Below, piece after piece: positions 46,352-60,919 of a stretch of 64,000 bases of DNA. The stretch lies in NCBI GenBank assembly GCA_025330725.1, contig JAIWND010000022.1:124001-188000 (forward strand), in the 5' to 3' direction. The stretch's first letter is position 1; each line of letters starts with the position of its first letter. The DNA is from Chlamydoabsidia padenii (Eukaryota; Mucoromycota; Mucoromycetes; Mucorales; Cunninghamellaceae). Both the position numbers and the translations under genes were made by a program. The notes below the pieces were generated by a model, which had not been told where the DNA came from, did not search any database, and was given only the letters and a program-made list of their open reading frames with translations.

Positions 46352-47969
46352 ATGACTGAAGCATCGGATGTCCTTTTTAGAAAACTTGAAAAGGATTTCC
46401 TCCTCAATCGTGATCGACTTGCACCTATTGTTGAAGGCTTCATGAATGAATTCAAGTTGGGCCTCAAGACTCCTTCAAAAGGTCTAGCGACGATGATTCC
46501 TTCTTTTGTTACCAAGCTACCCACCGGTAATGAAACTGGTACCTTCATGTCTTTGGATCTAGGCGGCACCAATCTCCGCATCTCTGCTGTCCAATTACTA
46601 GGTGATGGTCATGTAAAGGTGTTGGAAGTCAAGCATGCTCCTTCAACACAACTCAAAACGGGACCAGGTGATGTCTTCTTTGACTGGATCGCTGATGCTG
46701 TGGAAGAACTTATAACTGTCAAGGCTCGTCATTTGTTTAGTCCTGAACAAGTCTCTGGTAATGACACTTTGGCTTTAGGTGTTTGCTGGAGTTTCCCCGT
46801 CGAGTAAGTAACAAAAAAAAAAAAAAAACGATAATGGTTTGGTTATTGACACACATTTTTTTTTTGTCTACTGTAGTCAAACTGATGTTAACCGTGGAAC
46901 TATCTTACGAATGGGTAAAGGATTTACTTTACAAGACACAGAAGGTCGGGATCTGGCAGAAATGTTCCACGAAGCATTCGAACGCAAGGTAAAAAAAAAA
47001 AGTGTCTGTGTGGGGTGGAGTCAAACAAAGGTAACTAATGCTTTTGATTTATATATTGTTGAATGTATGCAGGGGTTGAATGTGAAGGTAAGCGCTATCC
47101 TGAATGACACTGTTGGCACCCTCGTGGCGCATGCATACTCCAACCCACGCTCACGTATTGGACTGATATTTGCTACTGGTGTCAATGCTGCTTATCCCGA
47201 AAAGGTGGAGAACATTATCAAACTCGACAAGGAAACTCGTGACAAGTACCCGGCTGGAACCGAAATGCTTCTCAACACTGAAATTGATATCTTTGGCACC
47301 GAAGCTTACTTGCCCCTGACTGACATTGATCTCGCCATGGACAAAAGCCACAATCAACCCAAATTCCAATTGTATGAAAAAATGATGTCTGGTGCTTATC
47401 TGGGTGAATTGACCCGTTTGGTGGCTATGGACTTTATCAAGAACAACGCTTTATTCAATGGACAAATCCCTGAAGGCTTTGATGAAGCATGGTCCTTCCC
47501 TACGATGCACATGAGTGCTTTAGAAAGGTACGACAAAATAAAAAGAAAAAGGATACAGACAATGGACACTAACATCTTTTTTTTTTATCATCTTAGGGAT
47601 ATGACTGCATCTCGTCAAGTCAGTTTGGAAAAGATTTTGGGCAAATATCACTTTGAACAGACTCCTTCATCGGAAGACATTGCTATTTTGACCCGGATCT
47701 GTCGTATTGTATCAACTCGTAGCGCTCAACTCTGTTCTTGTGCCATTGCCGCTTTGATCCAACAACAAGGTTTGGTAGAAAAGTCGAATGCTGATATTGT
47801 GATTGGTATGAATGGATCAACTTACGAATTCTATCCCTTCATGGAAGAACGCGTACATCGGGCTTTACGTGAATGGTTTGGTGTGGAAATATCGGACCGG
47901 ATCCGTTTGGAAATTGCTCACGAAGGTGGAAGCGTTGGTGGTGCCTTGATTGCCATGTTGGCTTGTTAG
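46352..47969 (+). CDS. hexokinase family protein, divergent
   Basis: Four exons (46352-46803, 46877-46988, 47073-47527, 47597-47969) give 463 residues, the usual length for a fungal hexokinase. Conserved: LDLGGTNLRISAVQL (phosphate loop), LGVCWSFPVDQTDVN, ILNDTVGTLVAHAY with the catalytic Asp, KMMSGAYLGELTRLV and IAHEGGSVGGALIA. Altered: the usual TKGF is MGKGF, GTGTNAAY is FATGVNAAY, and the NxEWGAFG sugar-binding loop is NTEIDIFG. The changes touch glucose and nucleotide contacts, so activity or specificity may differ, or the protein may be a regulatory or amino-sugar-type relative. In known members the product phosphorylates hexoses at C6 in the cytosol. The neighbour is a sugar transporter. 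Confidence 0.88.
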
Positions 47970-48589
47970 ATCTCCCCTTGTATATGTAGATATGTTATTT
48001 AGTGTAGAATCCCTCTCCTCCTCCTTCATCCACTGTTATTATTTATACTTAATTGATACTATTAATAAAGATTACTCTTTTTATCAATCATATCATTTGT
48101 ATGTCTCTTCGAAATTCGAATCCCGACCAGTCTCCTATTACTGGGCACTTTTTTATGCCTTGGGAAGTGAAATCAGCGTCAAAGTTGATACCAAGTGCCC
48201 GATTTGTGCTACATACACTTTTTAAAATGATGTAGGCAAAAATATTGGGTTGGTGCTATGAAAATTACCCACGTTCAATAGAATCGATGAATTCATGCTA
48301 CTTGATGAAGCTATTCCCGACAAAGCCAAGTGTAAATCGACCCCGTTTGACTTTATCCCTTTTGTTGACAATAGTATGATGGTTTTTGCATTTATAATAA
48401 AGAAGCAGTTTCAGGACCATTCATAATGATATCAATGATGGTCTTTGTGCTTTGCATGCATAATGACAGCAGAAAAAGGGCAAACGTGATTTTAGTCTGT
48501 CGGCGTTTCAAACGTGTGATTTATCTTCTCCCGCGTCCTGAGATTTATTCCCTTTTTCTTTTACTTCTTTTTCCCCCAAATCACAAATC
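47970..48589. other. spacer between hexokinase and VPS13
   Basis: Hexokinase 3' UTR and VPS13 promoter. CGAATCCCGACC at about 48,117 and TCGGCGTTTCAAACG at 48,500 resemble the recurring promoter motif. No gene seen. Confidence 0.5.
48500..48514 (+). promoter_or_regulatory. GC-core promoter motif upstream of VPS13
   Basis: TCGGCGTTTCAAACG, about 77 bp upstream of the VPS13 start codon; a diverged, near-palindromic form of the motif. Confidence 0.35.
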
Positions 48590-51500
48590 ATGCTTGAAGC
48601 TCTTGTCGCTTCAATTCTCAATCGTGTGCTGGGAAACTATGTATCTAATCTAAACTATGACCAACTGAAAATAGCTGTCTGGAATGGTAACCTTTTTATT
48701 CAATTCAAGCTCCACAAAAAAGGTCCACTCATTCTTCTTCTTTTATCACTTTATAGGGGAAGTTAATCTTCACAACTTGAAACTGCGAAAGGATGCCTTG
48801 GACAAACTGAAACTACCTATTGATGTGGTGGAAGGTAATGAAAAAAGAACAATATGAACGTATCAAGAGGGGTAATGTAGTAGTAACTAAAATGTTGTTC
48901 ATTCTGACTTTGGACCTTTATCTGACAGGTTATCTTGGTGAACTAACTCTTAGCATTCCTTGGTCCAATCTCAAAACAAAACCAGTCAAAGTTCATATCC
49001 GTAATGTATACTTGCTAGCTGCACCCAAGACGGAAACATCGGTAGGTGAATGTTAAAAAAAAAAATCACTTGCAATATACTCACTCTCTTTTTACTAGGT
49101 AAACTTTGAAGACGAAGAAGAACGCGCTCAAAAACAGAAACAACAAAGACTACAAAAAGCTGAACTCTTGGATGCCACAAAAAGTGATGCAAAGACAATG
49201 GAAAATGACAAAAGTAACAAAGGCGGGTTTGTCAATCAACTGACTACGAAGGTGATTGATAATTTACAAGTCTCTCTGGAAAACATCCACATCCGTTATG
49301 AAGATACAATCTCGTGTCCCGATCATCCTTTTGCTGCTGGCATTACTCTCAAGGAGCTTAGTGCAATATCAACTGATGGTGACTGGCAGGCTGCTTTTAT
49401 TGGTGATCTTGCAGACACAATCCACAAGGTAAAAGTGGAAACATAACGATTTGACTGACTGACTGACCGACTTTTTGATTATATTTTGACAATAGCTCGC
49501 CAAACTGGAATCTCTCTCTGTCTATTGGGACACCAACGCATCGTCTTTGGCTGGATTACCGCATGAAAAGGATTCTCAAGTATACACCGAATTCGTAAGT
49601 CACTAGGAATATGAAAGAGGGGATTTGCATAGATCAAACTAATGGTTACTTTTATAGATATCAGCCCCTGGAAACAATCCATTGAATCATCAGTATATCG
49701 TCAAGCCTGTGTCTGGTACTGGGAAGGTAAGAACTGGAAAAGAAAAGAAAAGAAAAAGAAAAAATCATATAATACGCAACCAGTCTTGAACTCATTCATC
49801 TCCTTGTTGTTGTTGTTGTTTTTAATCAAGATCAAACTGAACAAATCATACGGCAAAGACAAGGCGAACTACGATGTAACTCTGTTATTTGACGAACTTG
49901 GATTCTGCTTTGATGATGAGCAGTACCGTGATGCACTATTACTGGTTGAATTGCTCCACTCGAACCTGAAGAAACAAGAAGTAAGTAGGGATCCACTGAA
50001 AAAACGTAAATATTTATCTCTTTACTATCTCGGTAGTACCTCAAGATCCATCCTCCTTCTGGCACCACTCCAAAATCAAATCCAAGGGCGTACTTTAAAT
50101 ATGCCGGGGAAGCTGTATTATCAAAAATACATGAACGCAACTACAAATGGACATGGGATCACTTCAAGAAACGACGAGATCAACGATTGGCCTATATCGA
50201 CTGTTATTTGGCACACAAGCGCAATACAGCAACTACTCAACAAAAGAAGCAACTCGACCAACTGGAATGGGATCTTTCTTTTGAAGACATTCGATTCTAC
50301 CGAAGTATTGTCAAAAGTCAATTGCGAAAGGGAAACACTCTTACCAGTAAGTAAATCGTGGGGTTGGGTTGGAACAAAGCAATTAGGATACTGATTTTTT
50401 TTTTGTCTAGGCAAGCAAAATAATACCAAGAAAGGCTGGTTCAACTCATTTTGGAATCGACAAAGCAGTTCTACCTCTTCACCTTCCTCCGGTGATACCT
50501 CGACAGTAAGTATACAATTGTTACTACTTTATGCAGAAATACGCATATCTCTGACCATTTTTTTTTTCTACATCTCAAAATAGAATGATGATGCGGACTC
50601 CATGGTGCTGACTGAACAACAAAAGAAAGAGCTATGTGATGTTATTGACTATGATGATAACAAGGATGACATCGCAAATGCTGTTGATATGCCAAAGGAC
50701 GTAAGTACAGTGACCCGTATTACTCGAAAATTTGTTTAGTAATATCCTAATGGTCAAATTTTTTATTTTAACCTTTAGACGATGAAATTTGTCCTTAACA
50801 TCAAACTCAATCGTGGCTCATTTGGACTTGTGCGATATCCTCACTCCACCAAACAACAAATCTTTTCCATGGTTTTTGATAAGGTGGGCATTGAAACTAT
50901 CAAGTATATTGGCTCCATGAAGGTTTCCTCGCAGCTCGGTGATTTACAACTCTATGATGGCTGTACCAACAATACACTTTATCCGCAACTGATTGGCGTC
51001 AAAAGGGAGAATGCAAAAGAAAGGTAAATTGTTATAAACAATACTATGTCCTAATGATTAGTCTATATTCACTACTCACCTGCTTTTCTTCATAGCACAT
51101 CACTTTTTGGCTCCAATGACCAGGAAGTTCATCATGATGAAGACAAACAACCATTCTTGGCCATTGATTACCAGCAAAAACCTCTGGACAAGAAAGCGGA
51201 CAAATCTATCAAGGTGGTTATGCGGCATTTGGAAATCATCTTCAATCCTTTAACTGTCAAAGAAATCCTCTCATTCTTCAAGTCAGCCAATACAGACAGC
51301 GAAAGTATTGATGCTCTAATCGAGGTAGCTGGTGATACTCTGGAGGAGTTCAAGCGACAAACTCGTGCTGGGTTGGAATACGCTTTGGAAAATCACTCAA
51401 CTTTGGACCTTGATGTGGACATGAATGCCCCTATCATTATTATACCGGAAAGGTAAGTAAATAGAATCGACCAAAACATGTTGAAGAGCTTTTCTGACTT

Positions 51501-54500
51501 ACTTTTTATTGCCTATTAGTTGTCTGATGGAAGATACTCCTGTTACTATCATTGATGCTGGGCACATTCGAATTGACAGTGACCTGGCAAATCAAGAACT
51601 GACTGATGAATTCAAGGCTAGTCATCACAAGGATTACAGTGCTGAAGATCTGAAGCGATTGGAGGGCCTTATGTATGACAAATTCCATGTGGGTCTCACT
51701 CAAATCAAACTATTAGTCGGGCAAAATATACGGAAAACCATGGCTCAATTGGATTTGAATGCTTCTGACACAGATGGTGATGATCATGTACTTCGTCGGG
51801 TCGATATTCAACTACTCCTCGAACGTTGTATTGTCCCTGGTGCGTCACAATTTACTAAAATCAAGGTACAAGGTCAGGCTCCTTTGGTATCGGTCAATTT
51901 ATCCACTCAGAAATACAAGACTTTGATGAAAGCTATTGACTTGATCCTCTCACACTCAAAAGACGACACAACCGATGAATCAGTCAATGAATCGCAAGAA
52001 TACCTCGACAATGATCAACAACAGCAATTGGTATTGGACTCTACATTACATAAAAACTTGTTTGCGAAGCAGCTTTGGGATGGTAAAGGAAATCAAAATC
52101 TCTTGGCCGCCGACGAAAACAATGACTCCAACGACTCAGACTCAGAACTTGGCCATGCTCAACAAAACCAATTCAAGTGTGTATTTACTGTAGCTCGGGT
52201 TTCGGTGCTTCTATATGACTCTGCAAACTCTCCCAACAATATGGACACTCTTCTCTGTGAACTCGTATTGGATCAAATGGGATTGGACTTTATCAGTCGA
52301 CCATATGATATGTATGCTCACGTTTGGCTTCGGGCATTAAATGTATTGGACAATATGGAACATGGCAAGGAATATCGGTATCTGGTGACGTCGGACGAAG
52401 GAAGATCATCAAGCTCTAGGACTACAAACAATTTGGTGGATGTCAAGTACAGGCGTGCCAACTCAAAGCATCCTATGTTTGAACAAACTTTTGGTGGACA
52501 TGAACAATCAGTGGATGTGCTTCTATCAACTTTAACTTTTGTGGTGACTCGCGACTCGCTTTTAACTCTCTATAACTGGATTATGTCAACATTTACAGAA
52601 GAAGATCGATCTGACGGAGACAATCAACAAAAGCAACCCAAACGTCCCAAGTTGGTGAATCACTCGACAAATCAGTCCAGCCGCCTATCCCTATGGTCAA
52701 ACAAAAGTCAACAGATCAGCAATACCCAGCAAAATAATCACCTAACTACAGCAAGATCTTCTCCAAAAAAGGCATCTATGAAGGTCAGCATTCGAATGAT
52801 TGGTCTTCAGATAATCCTCAACAAAAACGGTGTACGACTTGCTACTGGATTACTCTCATCTGGCAATGTGGAGGTTTTGTTATTGTCGTCTCAGCTTATG
52901 GTGTCAGGAAAGGTTGGAAACTTTGTGCTCACTGACGACTCACTGTCAGAGACAAATTCGGACAACAACAATGACGACAAGGATTCCGACTATTATTTTA
53001 ATAAAATCTCAGGTGGTAAATCGGATGTCAATATCATTAGCATTGACGATGATGAACTCTTGGACTTTACATTTGCAACCTTCAACCCCGATGCGGCCGA
53101 CTTTCCAGGACATCACCAACATCTCCGAATGCGTCTAGGTGCCTTCCGACTACTCTATATGGATGCAATCAAACCTATTCTGGATTTCCTGACTGGGTTT
53201 TTGGAGATGAAATCGATATATGATTCTGCTCGCTTGACTACTGCAACCGCTATCAAGACCATTGACAATGAACCAAAGGGTCAAGAAAATGAAGATCAAG
53301 ATCCATCTCTATTTGGTTTTGACATTGTGATACAAAGCCCTATCCTTGTCTTTCCGGTGGGTGAAAAAAACAACAACAATGCGGTGGTTGCTTATCTGGG
53401 TCAAATACACGCCAATAACGAATTTGTGGGAAAGACTGGTCCAACTCTTTCCTCTGATGATGCACCTCCTATAAAGGTCAATCAAATTCAGTGCGGCCTT
53501 TCGTCGATCTCTTTGTATTCCACTATCCTGGGTGATTCGACTAGTCTCGGCTCTCCAATACTTGATAAGGTCGACATATCTGTATCCATTGAAAGTATTG
53601 TACAACCAAAGCAAGATCCAACCTTGGGTGTCCCTAAAACAAGTGTACGTGGTAATATATCTAATGTGATGATGTACCTATCTGAAGATCAATACAAATG
53701 GCTCCTGGAAATTCAAAAACACCTGACAGCAACATTTACGGAATCTTCTGTAGACAATGGCAACAATCAATTAGTAGAATCATCACCACAACAAGAATAT
53801 CAAGCTCCTTCAGGCACCAAAACTAACCCATCTGTTGGTGACAACAAGAGCAATGACATCTCTGCAACTACGATTCAACTGGATATGAGCTTCAATATGG
53901 AATTACTCTGTTTGGAAATATTCAACATAACCAAGCAAGGTACCAACAACAATGAACAACATTCTCTCTGTCGTTTTTCTTTGGACAAAACTTCACTGAA
54001 ACTCCAGAAAATGGCAGATGGATCCATGGTGCTCGACATGCAAATGCGCTCTATCAACCTGTATGACACTCGCCTTAACTCGACTTCGTGCTTCAAGGAT
54101 ATACTTCCCGCCGGTAAACAGCTTAATGGTCCTCAACTGCAATTCTACTTCAAGATTGGTGCAAAAACAGAGGATGTGGATCCAATTACCGATATAGGTG
54201 TCACTTTGGATCGGCCTCAGATTGTCGTGTCTTTGGACTACATGATGGACTTGAAGGACTTTTTTACGGCACCCTTTACTACCCCATCTTCACCCACTGA
54301 AGCTCAAGCATATGCGGCAACTCTCCGTGGGGATCACAATGAACAGCAAGGTTTATCACAAACAACTGAAGAAGATTCACCAAGTACTCCAATACCCTCC
54401 AAATCATCTGGGATCAGGCGACCTTACTCTTCTCGTTCCAACTCTGGTAACAGCAAGGTGTCTTCTGGCAAAGCTTCGTCAACGTCCGTATTGCATTACA

Positions 54501-57500
54501 AGATTAACGTAGTGGACTTGGAACTCATCTGCCTGGATCATCCTGCAACTCCTTCTTCAGAAGCCATGGTATTATCATTTGAAAACCTCTATGTCAATCA
54601 ACAAGATGAATTCGATCTTCAACTGAATGGTATTGGCCTCATTCTTTGCAGAATGGACAGGCAAACTGAATCATTGGTGCCGTTGGTGGATCATTTTGAT
54701 GTGGCAATCAATATGCAGACTTTAATTTCAACTGAATTCAAGAATATCAACATTAATGCAACTATCCAACCCATCGCTCTCCGCTTTTCTTATCAAGATG
54801 TTATGCTAATCATGGATATCGTCAACAAAGTTACAGCACTTGTGGGGAAAAACGGCAAGAAGATAAAGGACGGATCGACAACAAACTCGGTAAACGATGG
54901 TGACACTGATCAAGAAGAAAACGATGATGACAACAGTGATTTGGAAGACATGCTCAACATGACATCTTTGTTATCTGAACCTGGTTGTGGAATGACAAGA
55001 CAAATTTACACAGCATATCGTCATTCAGGTGATCAGCAAAAACAACAAGACCAGCATCAACAGCCCCAAAGTCAAAACAATGATTCTCATGCTATAGTGA
55101 CCCGGGAATCGGTAAGATACATCACATTATTATGTATGATATTAACATTTGTTATACTCATTCTTCTTCTTCTTTTTTTTTTTTTTTTTTTTTTGACCAT
55201 CTTACTGCTGTAGTTAAATGTCTGCTTCAAAGGATTCCAGGTGGTTGTCGTGGAAGATCTGCAGGACCTTCCTTTTTTGGATCTCATTGTCGATCCTTTT
55301 AACATCACTGTATCCGACTGGTCTAGCTCTGTAAGTTTGATGGAATAAATAAAAAAAAAAAGGTATTGTTGTCATCATACTAATATAATTTTTATTTGGC
55401 GGGAATAGCTTGTAGGTCATGCTAGGATATCCACTCAATTCAACAACTTCAACTTCAAAACATCGCACTGGGAACCACTGATTGAACCATACAAGTTTGA
55501 AATCAATGTGACTCGGGCACCTAATGTTAAAACCCTCGATATTGGCATGTCCTCGGAGGAAACTTTGAACATGAATCTTACTCACACCTTCTTGGAAACT
55601 GTTATGGCGGTGTCTTCTACTTGGTCCAAACTTCAGGTAATTTGATATCATTCCGATGATGATTGTGACTAACTTGATCATATCTTTATCATATTAGCCT
55701 CTTCCTGAAAACACTCAAAAACAGATCAAGCCGTTTGTAATTAAAAATCGTACCGGGTATGATATGCGTATTTGGAGTATAGAAGACGACAATGATATCG
55801 AAGAATCTAGTATTTGTGTAATGAAGGACGGACAAGACCAAGATTGGAATTCCAAGGACGCGGGCAGTCAAAAAAACGTAAGTACAATGGCACCTTACTG
55901 CTAGAAAAAAGAAATACTCATTGTTAAATCTATATATATATATATATATATATCCTTTTTTATGTAGCCTGCCAAGAGATATGATAATGTGATCGGTGTC
56001 AAGATTCTTCATGCGGATTGGGAAAGCATTCAGGCTATTGCTATTGATGTCGAAGGCAAACAATCTTACCGCTTAAAGAATGATACTGATGATGTTCAAT
56101 ATCGGGTGGTGGTGGAAGTCAAACTGAAGAATCATGTCAAGTCTGTAACTTTTTATGGTGGCCTTACTTTGGAAAACCAAAACGAAGACTCCATGCAAAT
56201 CACTATGATGGACCAATCAAGAAAACTCGTGAGCCCTATCTGGAATTTAGGTAATACCCGATTATTCACTTTTTTTTAGTTTACTTATCGCTTTTTTTTT
56301 TTTTACATAGAACCAAAGCAAGTATTACACGCTCCTGTTGGATTGGCATATCGCTCATGGATAGCTGTCCGTCCTTCCGGTAATATCAAATATCACAAAG
56401 GACATCAATTCTTTCCACTAACCTTTTGATTTACTATAGATGATTATGCTTGGTGTGATGCACCTTTACACTGGTCCGATATGACACACCCTAAAGCACC
56501 TACGGGAATCTCTTGTGCTGCAAAAGAAAGGAATTCACCAAGATTTCAGTACCACCTACGCAGTATAATTGACACCAACAGCACAATCTCTCGCCAATAT
56601 CCTATGCTAACAATTCTGTTTGATGCGCCTATCGAAATCGTAAATCATCTTCCTTTTGACTTCAAGTGGACAATGATGGATCAAGACTCTACTCGATGCT
56701 TCTCTTCTATAATCAAATGTGGCACCTCGGCACCTCTATATACATTTTATAGTGCAAGCAATCTTGCATTTGTACTGGACATACTACATGATGGTAAGAG
56801 ATAGAGAATAACTGGAATTAATGAGACTTACTCAACTTTTAACCTTTGTAGATTATGGAACAACGGAACTGACGAAGATACAAGCAGCGGGTTCTGTACC
56901 GGCCGAAGGTGTCCCTATCACTGTGAAGACCAAATCTGGAAAAACGACAAACTTACGGATGATTTTGGGGTAAGAGAAAGAAAAGTATCAAATACATACC
57001 GTAATGCACCAACCTTACTAATACTTGAATTCTGTTTATTAGGCGCAACACAAATGAAAAAAATGCCCTTCGTATCGAAATATACTCTCCATACATCATT
57101 CTCAACAAAACTACTCGGCCAATCTCCTTCCGATTTCGTGACTCAGGTTATGGCTTCAAGTCTGGCACATCAACTCACATTGTGGCTCCATGTGGATTTC
57201 AGGTACAGTACATATATGTCAACATATCATGGATCTTACACATCATAACTTTTTTTATAACATAGGTGACTCCGTACATGTTTTCGTATCCCAAGATCAG
57301 CCCGAAAAACCGTGTTGAAGTATCTGTTGATGAATCAAAATGGAGTCCGGTAAGTAAAACAGTAGTGACAAAAAAAAAAAAAAAATCTGTTGCTAAACAA
57401 TGGTGATAATTGATTATGGTTTTGTAGGCCCTGTCATTTGAAGCTGTTGGTAGTTCCATGGATCTCTGCCTGCAAGCTGACAAAACCTCCGACATACATG

Positions 57501-60500
57501 CTGGTGTATATGTTGAAGAGGGAAGGGGAATGGTAAGGAAGAAAAAAAGAAAAACGGAGAAGTGGGGATTAGCTTTGTGTATGTGATGGTTGTATTAACA
57601 AAGACTCTTAAACTCTTCCAACCTAGTATCATTTGACCAAACTAGTGACCTTTGCTCCTCGATTTATGCTAAAGAACAACACTAATCTCAAACTAAAGAT
57701 AGCTGAATATGAATCTGACAAAGCAACTTCTCTTGGTATCCATGAAACATTGCCACTCTATACTACAACAAGTGAACACTCAACCAAATGGATGTGCTTG
57801 CAATTGGATGATCTTCAAGGACTATGGTAACATACTCAACTAAAACATCTGGCAATAGAAGGTACTCATTGATGTAATAAATGGGGTTTTTTTTTATTAT
57901 AGGTCAACTCCTATTGATATTCAAGAAATTGGTACATCATATATCAAGATTCCTAAAGACGATGGATCAAGATCTATTTTGGTACAAGCTTCTGTGATGA
58001 TGAAGAATGCGACTATCTTTATCACCTTTGAAAACACAAAGCATTGGCCTTATGTGATTGTCAACTGCTCAAGTACAGACGTGACATTCTACCAAGAGGT
58101 AAATTATGCATGTGTATTTATAAATAGACAAAGACTAATCGCTTCATTTGTGCATTTTATAGTCATGTCAAAACGGTGAGCGCTCGAAAAACAAGAAAGC
58201 TATGATACAACCCAAGAGATACAATCTGACCCCTGACAAGAAATACATGAAGTACTCCTGGGATATACCGGCCGCCAAGGGCCGTCGATTGGTTTTGGAC
58301 ATTGATGGTAAAACACGCACTGTTGACTTCCATGCTATTGGGACACAAATTCCATTCCGATACAAGGTAGGATCACAAAAAAAAAAAAAAAAAAGTGAAA
58401 AGAACTGCTTATTGATGATCTCTTCTCGTCTTGCAGAAACGTCATTCTGGTCCTGGCGCTGATACGCTATCTATCGACATATCCTCTCACAACTCATCTC
58501 TTATACTTTTGTTAACCGACTACAATGAAGAAAACAGCCTATTCCGCACCAAATCGTCAGGTGAATCGATACAGTCATCAAGCTCAAGTATAACCAGTGC
58601 CCGTGATCTGTTTGAACCTGTCGACATTGAAGTTGTTGATAATTACTCCTTTAGCCTTCGACTAGATGGTGTTGGTGTCTCAGTAGTAAACAGATCGTGT
58701 CAGGTATGTTTATGGAACAATGTTAAGCATTGCACATGATACTAATATGTGTTTGGGTTTATTAGGAAATCATATATGCGTCTATTAAAAACATGGATTT
58801 CACGTACACCGACTCGAATTTGTATCAATCCATCAGGGCCAACGTTCAATGGGCTCAAATCGATAATCAACTATTTGGATCAACCTTCCCAATTCTATTC
58901 TATCCTACAACATTACGCAAAGACGCCACAACCGATTCCGACTCACCTCCAGCACTTCACCTTGCCCTGGATAAGGTGAAAGATAACCGTAAGTTTAAAT
59001 AAAGGGTATAATATATGCACTACTCACCTCCCTTTCCTCCCCCCTTTTTTTTTTGTCATTAACATTTACTAGGTCATGGCGTTACATACTATAAGATCTT
59101 CTCGGTCCTATTGCAAGAAATGACAGTCGAGCTGGATGAAGATCTTTTGTATGCTTTGATCGAATTCTCACAATTCAAAGGCGATTCGAATCCAGATACA
59201 CCAGATATGTAAGTTTAACACGCGCAAACAACAATACACAGTTATGTTTTACTAATCAATTGTTTATGCTATAGTGATTCCGATTTGCATAATGCCAAAC
59301 TAGAGCTTCCCTCCGAAGAACACAATCAATCTTTACTCTTCTTTGAACAATTCTGCATCCAACCAATGCGACTGAACGTATCATTTGTCACCACTGCAGG
59401 TGGCGGCACAACCAATGCGTAAGTTTCACAAAATATGGAAAACGAAAATAATACTATCATACCTAACCCTTTTGTTAATGTCTTTAGAAACACAAGCGCG
59501 AACTCTCCTATCGGGTATCTTCTAGATGTACTCACAATGACAATCGGAAATATCAATGCAAGTACCTAATGAAAACTCCGCTCAAACATGCATTTTGACT
59601 AACCTGTTTACTTTATTAGGAAGCGCCTGTTAAACTGAATGCTCTGATCATTGAGAACATGCGTGCAAGTTCTAAAGACATTACATCAAGAATCACAGTA
59701 CACTACAAGGATCAATTTGTGTATCAAATTCATCGGTTTGTTGGCAGTGCGGATCTTCTCGGGAATCCTGTCGGTCTATTTACTAACATTGGATCTGGTG
59801 TGGGTGGACTCTTTTACGAACCTTATCAAGGCTTTATCACAAGTAACCGTCCTCAAGACTTTGGAATAGGTGTTGCTCGGGTAAGTAGATCGGAGAAAAA
59901 AAAAAGTAGAGCTGTGATAAGATTACTAACCAATGATAATATTAATAGGGTGTTGGTGGACTATTGCAAAAAACCGTTTTTGGTTTAACAGACACTCTCA
60001 GCAAGGTAACAGGAAGCTTGGGCAAAGGTTTGGCAATGGCTACCATGGACAAGAAATTCCAAGATCGCCGGCGAAGAAAAATGACACGCAACAAACCTCA
60101 ACATGCTATATTTGGGATCACTCAAGGGGTCACTTATCTCGGAACAGGCTTGGCTAGTGGTGTTGTTGGTTTGGTAAAACGACCAATGGAAGGTGCTGGT
60201 GAATCTGGTGTTGGTGGATTTTTTGGTGGTGTTGGCAAAGGGCTTGTAGGGTAAGCTCTTCCTGATTATGTAATACTGTCATGAATTCTCATATTAATCC
60301 ATTTTTTCTTTTACTTTATAGAGTTGTTACAAAGCCAGTTGTGGGCATAGTTGATTTGGCATCTAATGTAACTGTTGGACTTCGTGAAACAACTACTTTG
60401 TTTGGTGAAGGCGCCCTTGTGAAGGATCGACTACCTCGATACACTGGAAAAGATGGGGTTTTGCGGGTAAGAAAATAACAACATAGGTATCCACTTTCAT

Positions 60501-60919
60501 CCATTTACTAACTTGCGCCTTGCTTACAGGTTTACTCCCAAAAGGAAGCCCTTGGACAAATGTGGATGAAGGAAATGGCTGATGGATACTACAATCAAGA
60601 AACATATATCGCTCATACAATAACAGACAACGAAAACCATGCGGCTATACTGACCTGGCAATACCTGTTTATGATAAATCCTCAAAAGCTATCAGTCGAA
60701 TGGTATAAAAAGCTGGACGATCTGGAATCTTGTGAATGGATCAACGATTACAACAATTCAGCTGATACTTCTAGCGATAATGGTCATTTGCTGATAAAGA
60801 CCAACGATAAATCCTCACAAAGCAAATCTGTCAACTTTATGGAACCTTCTTCTGGACCATGGTTTACCAAGCAAATAAAGAAGACAATGGAACAACGAAA
60901 TGAAGTGAAAGAAACGTAA
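48590..60919 (+). CDS. VPS13: VPS13, bridge-like lipid transfer protein
   Basis: A very long gene of dozens of exons, roughly 3,200 residues by estimate. The N-terminal chorein domain is clear: MLEALVASILNRVLGNYVSN, NLHNLKLRKDALDKLKLP, GYLGELTLSIPWSNLKTKPV, NLQVSLENIHIRYEDTIS. A large exon (about 51,525-55,110) covers the extended chorein and rod region. Beta-rich VAB-type repeats lie at about 56,300-58,700 (VNCSSTDVTFYQ). The C-terminal ATG2-like region is at 59,640-60,460 (GGLFYEPYQGFITSNRPQDF, GLTDTLSKVTGSLGKGLAMA, GFFGGVGKGLVG). A PH-like end follows (NHAAILTWQYLFMINPQKL). VPS13 forms a hydrophobic groove that moves lipids between membranes at contact sites. The start is fixed by the conserved MLE. 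Individual exon edges were not all resolved. Confidence 0.95.
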
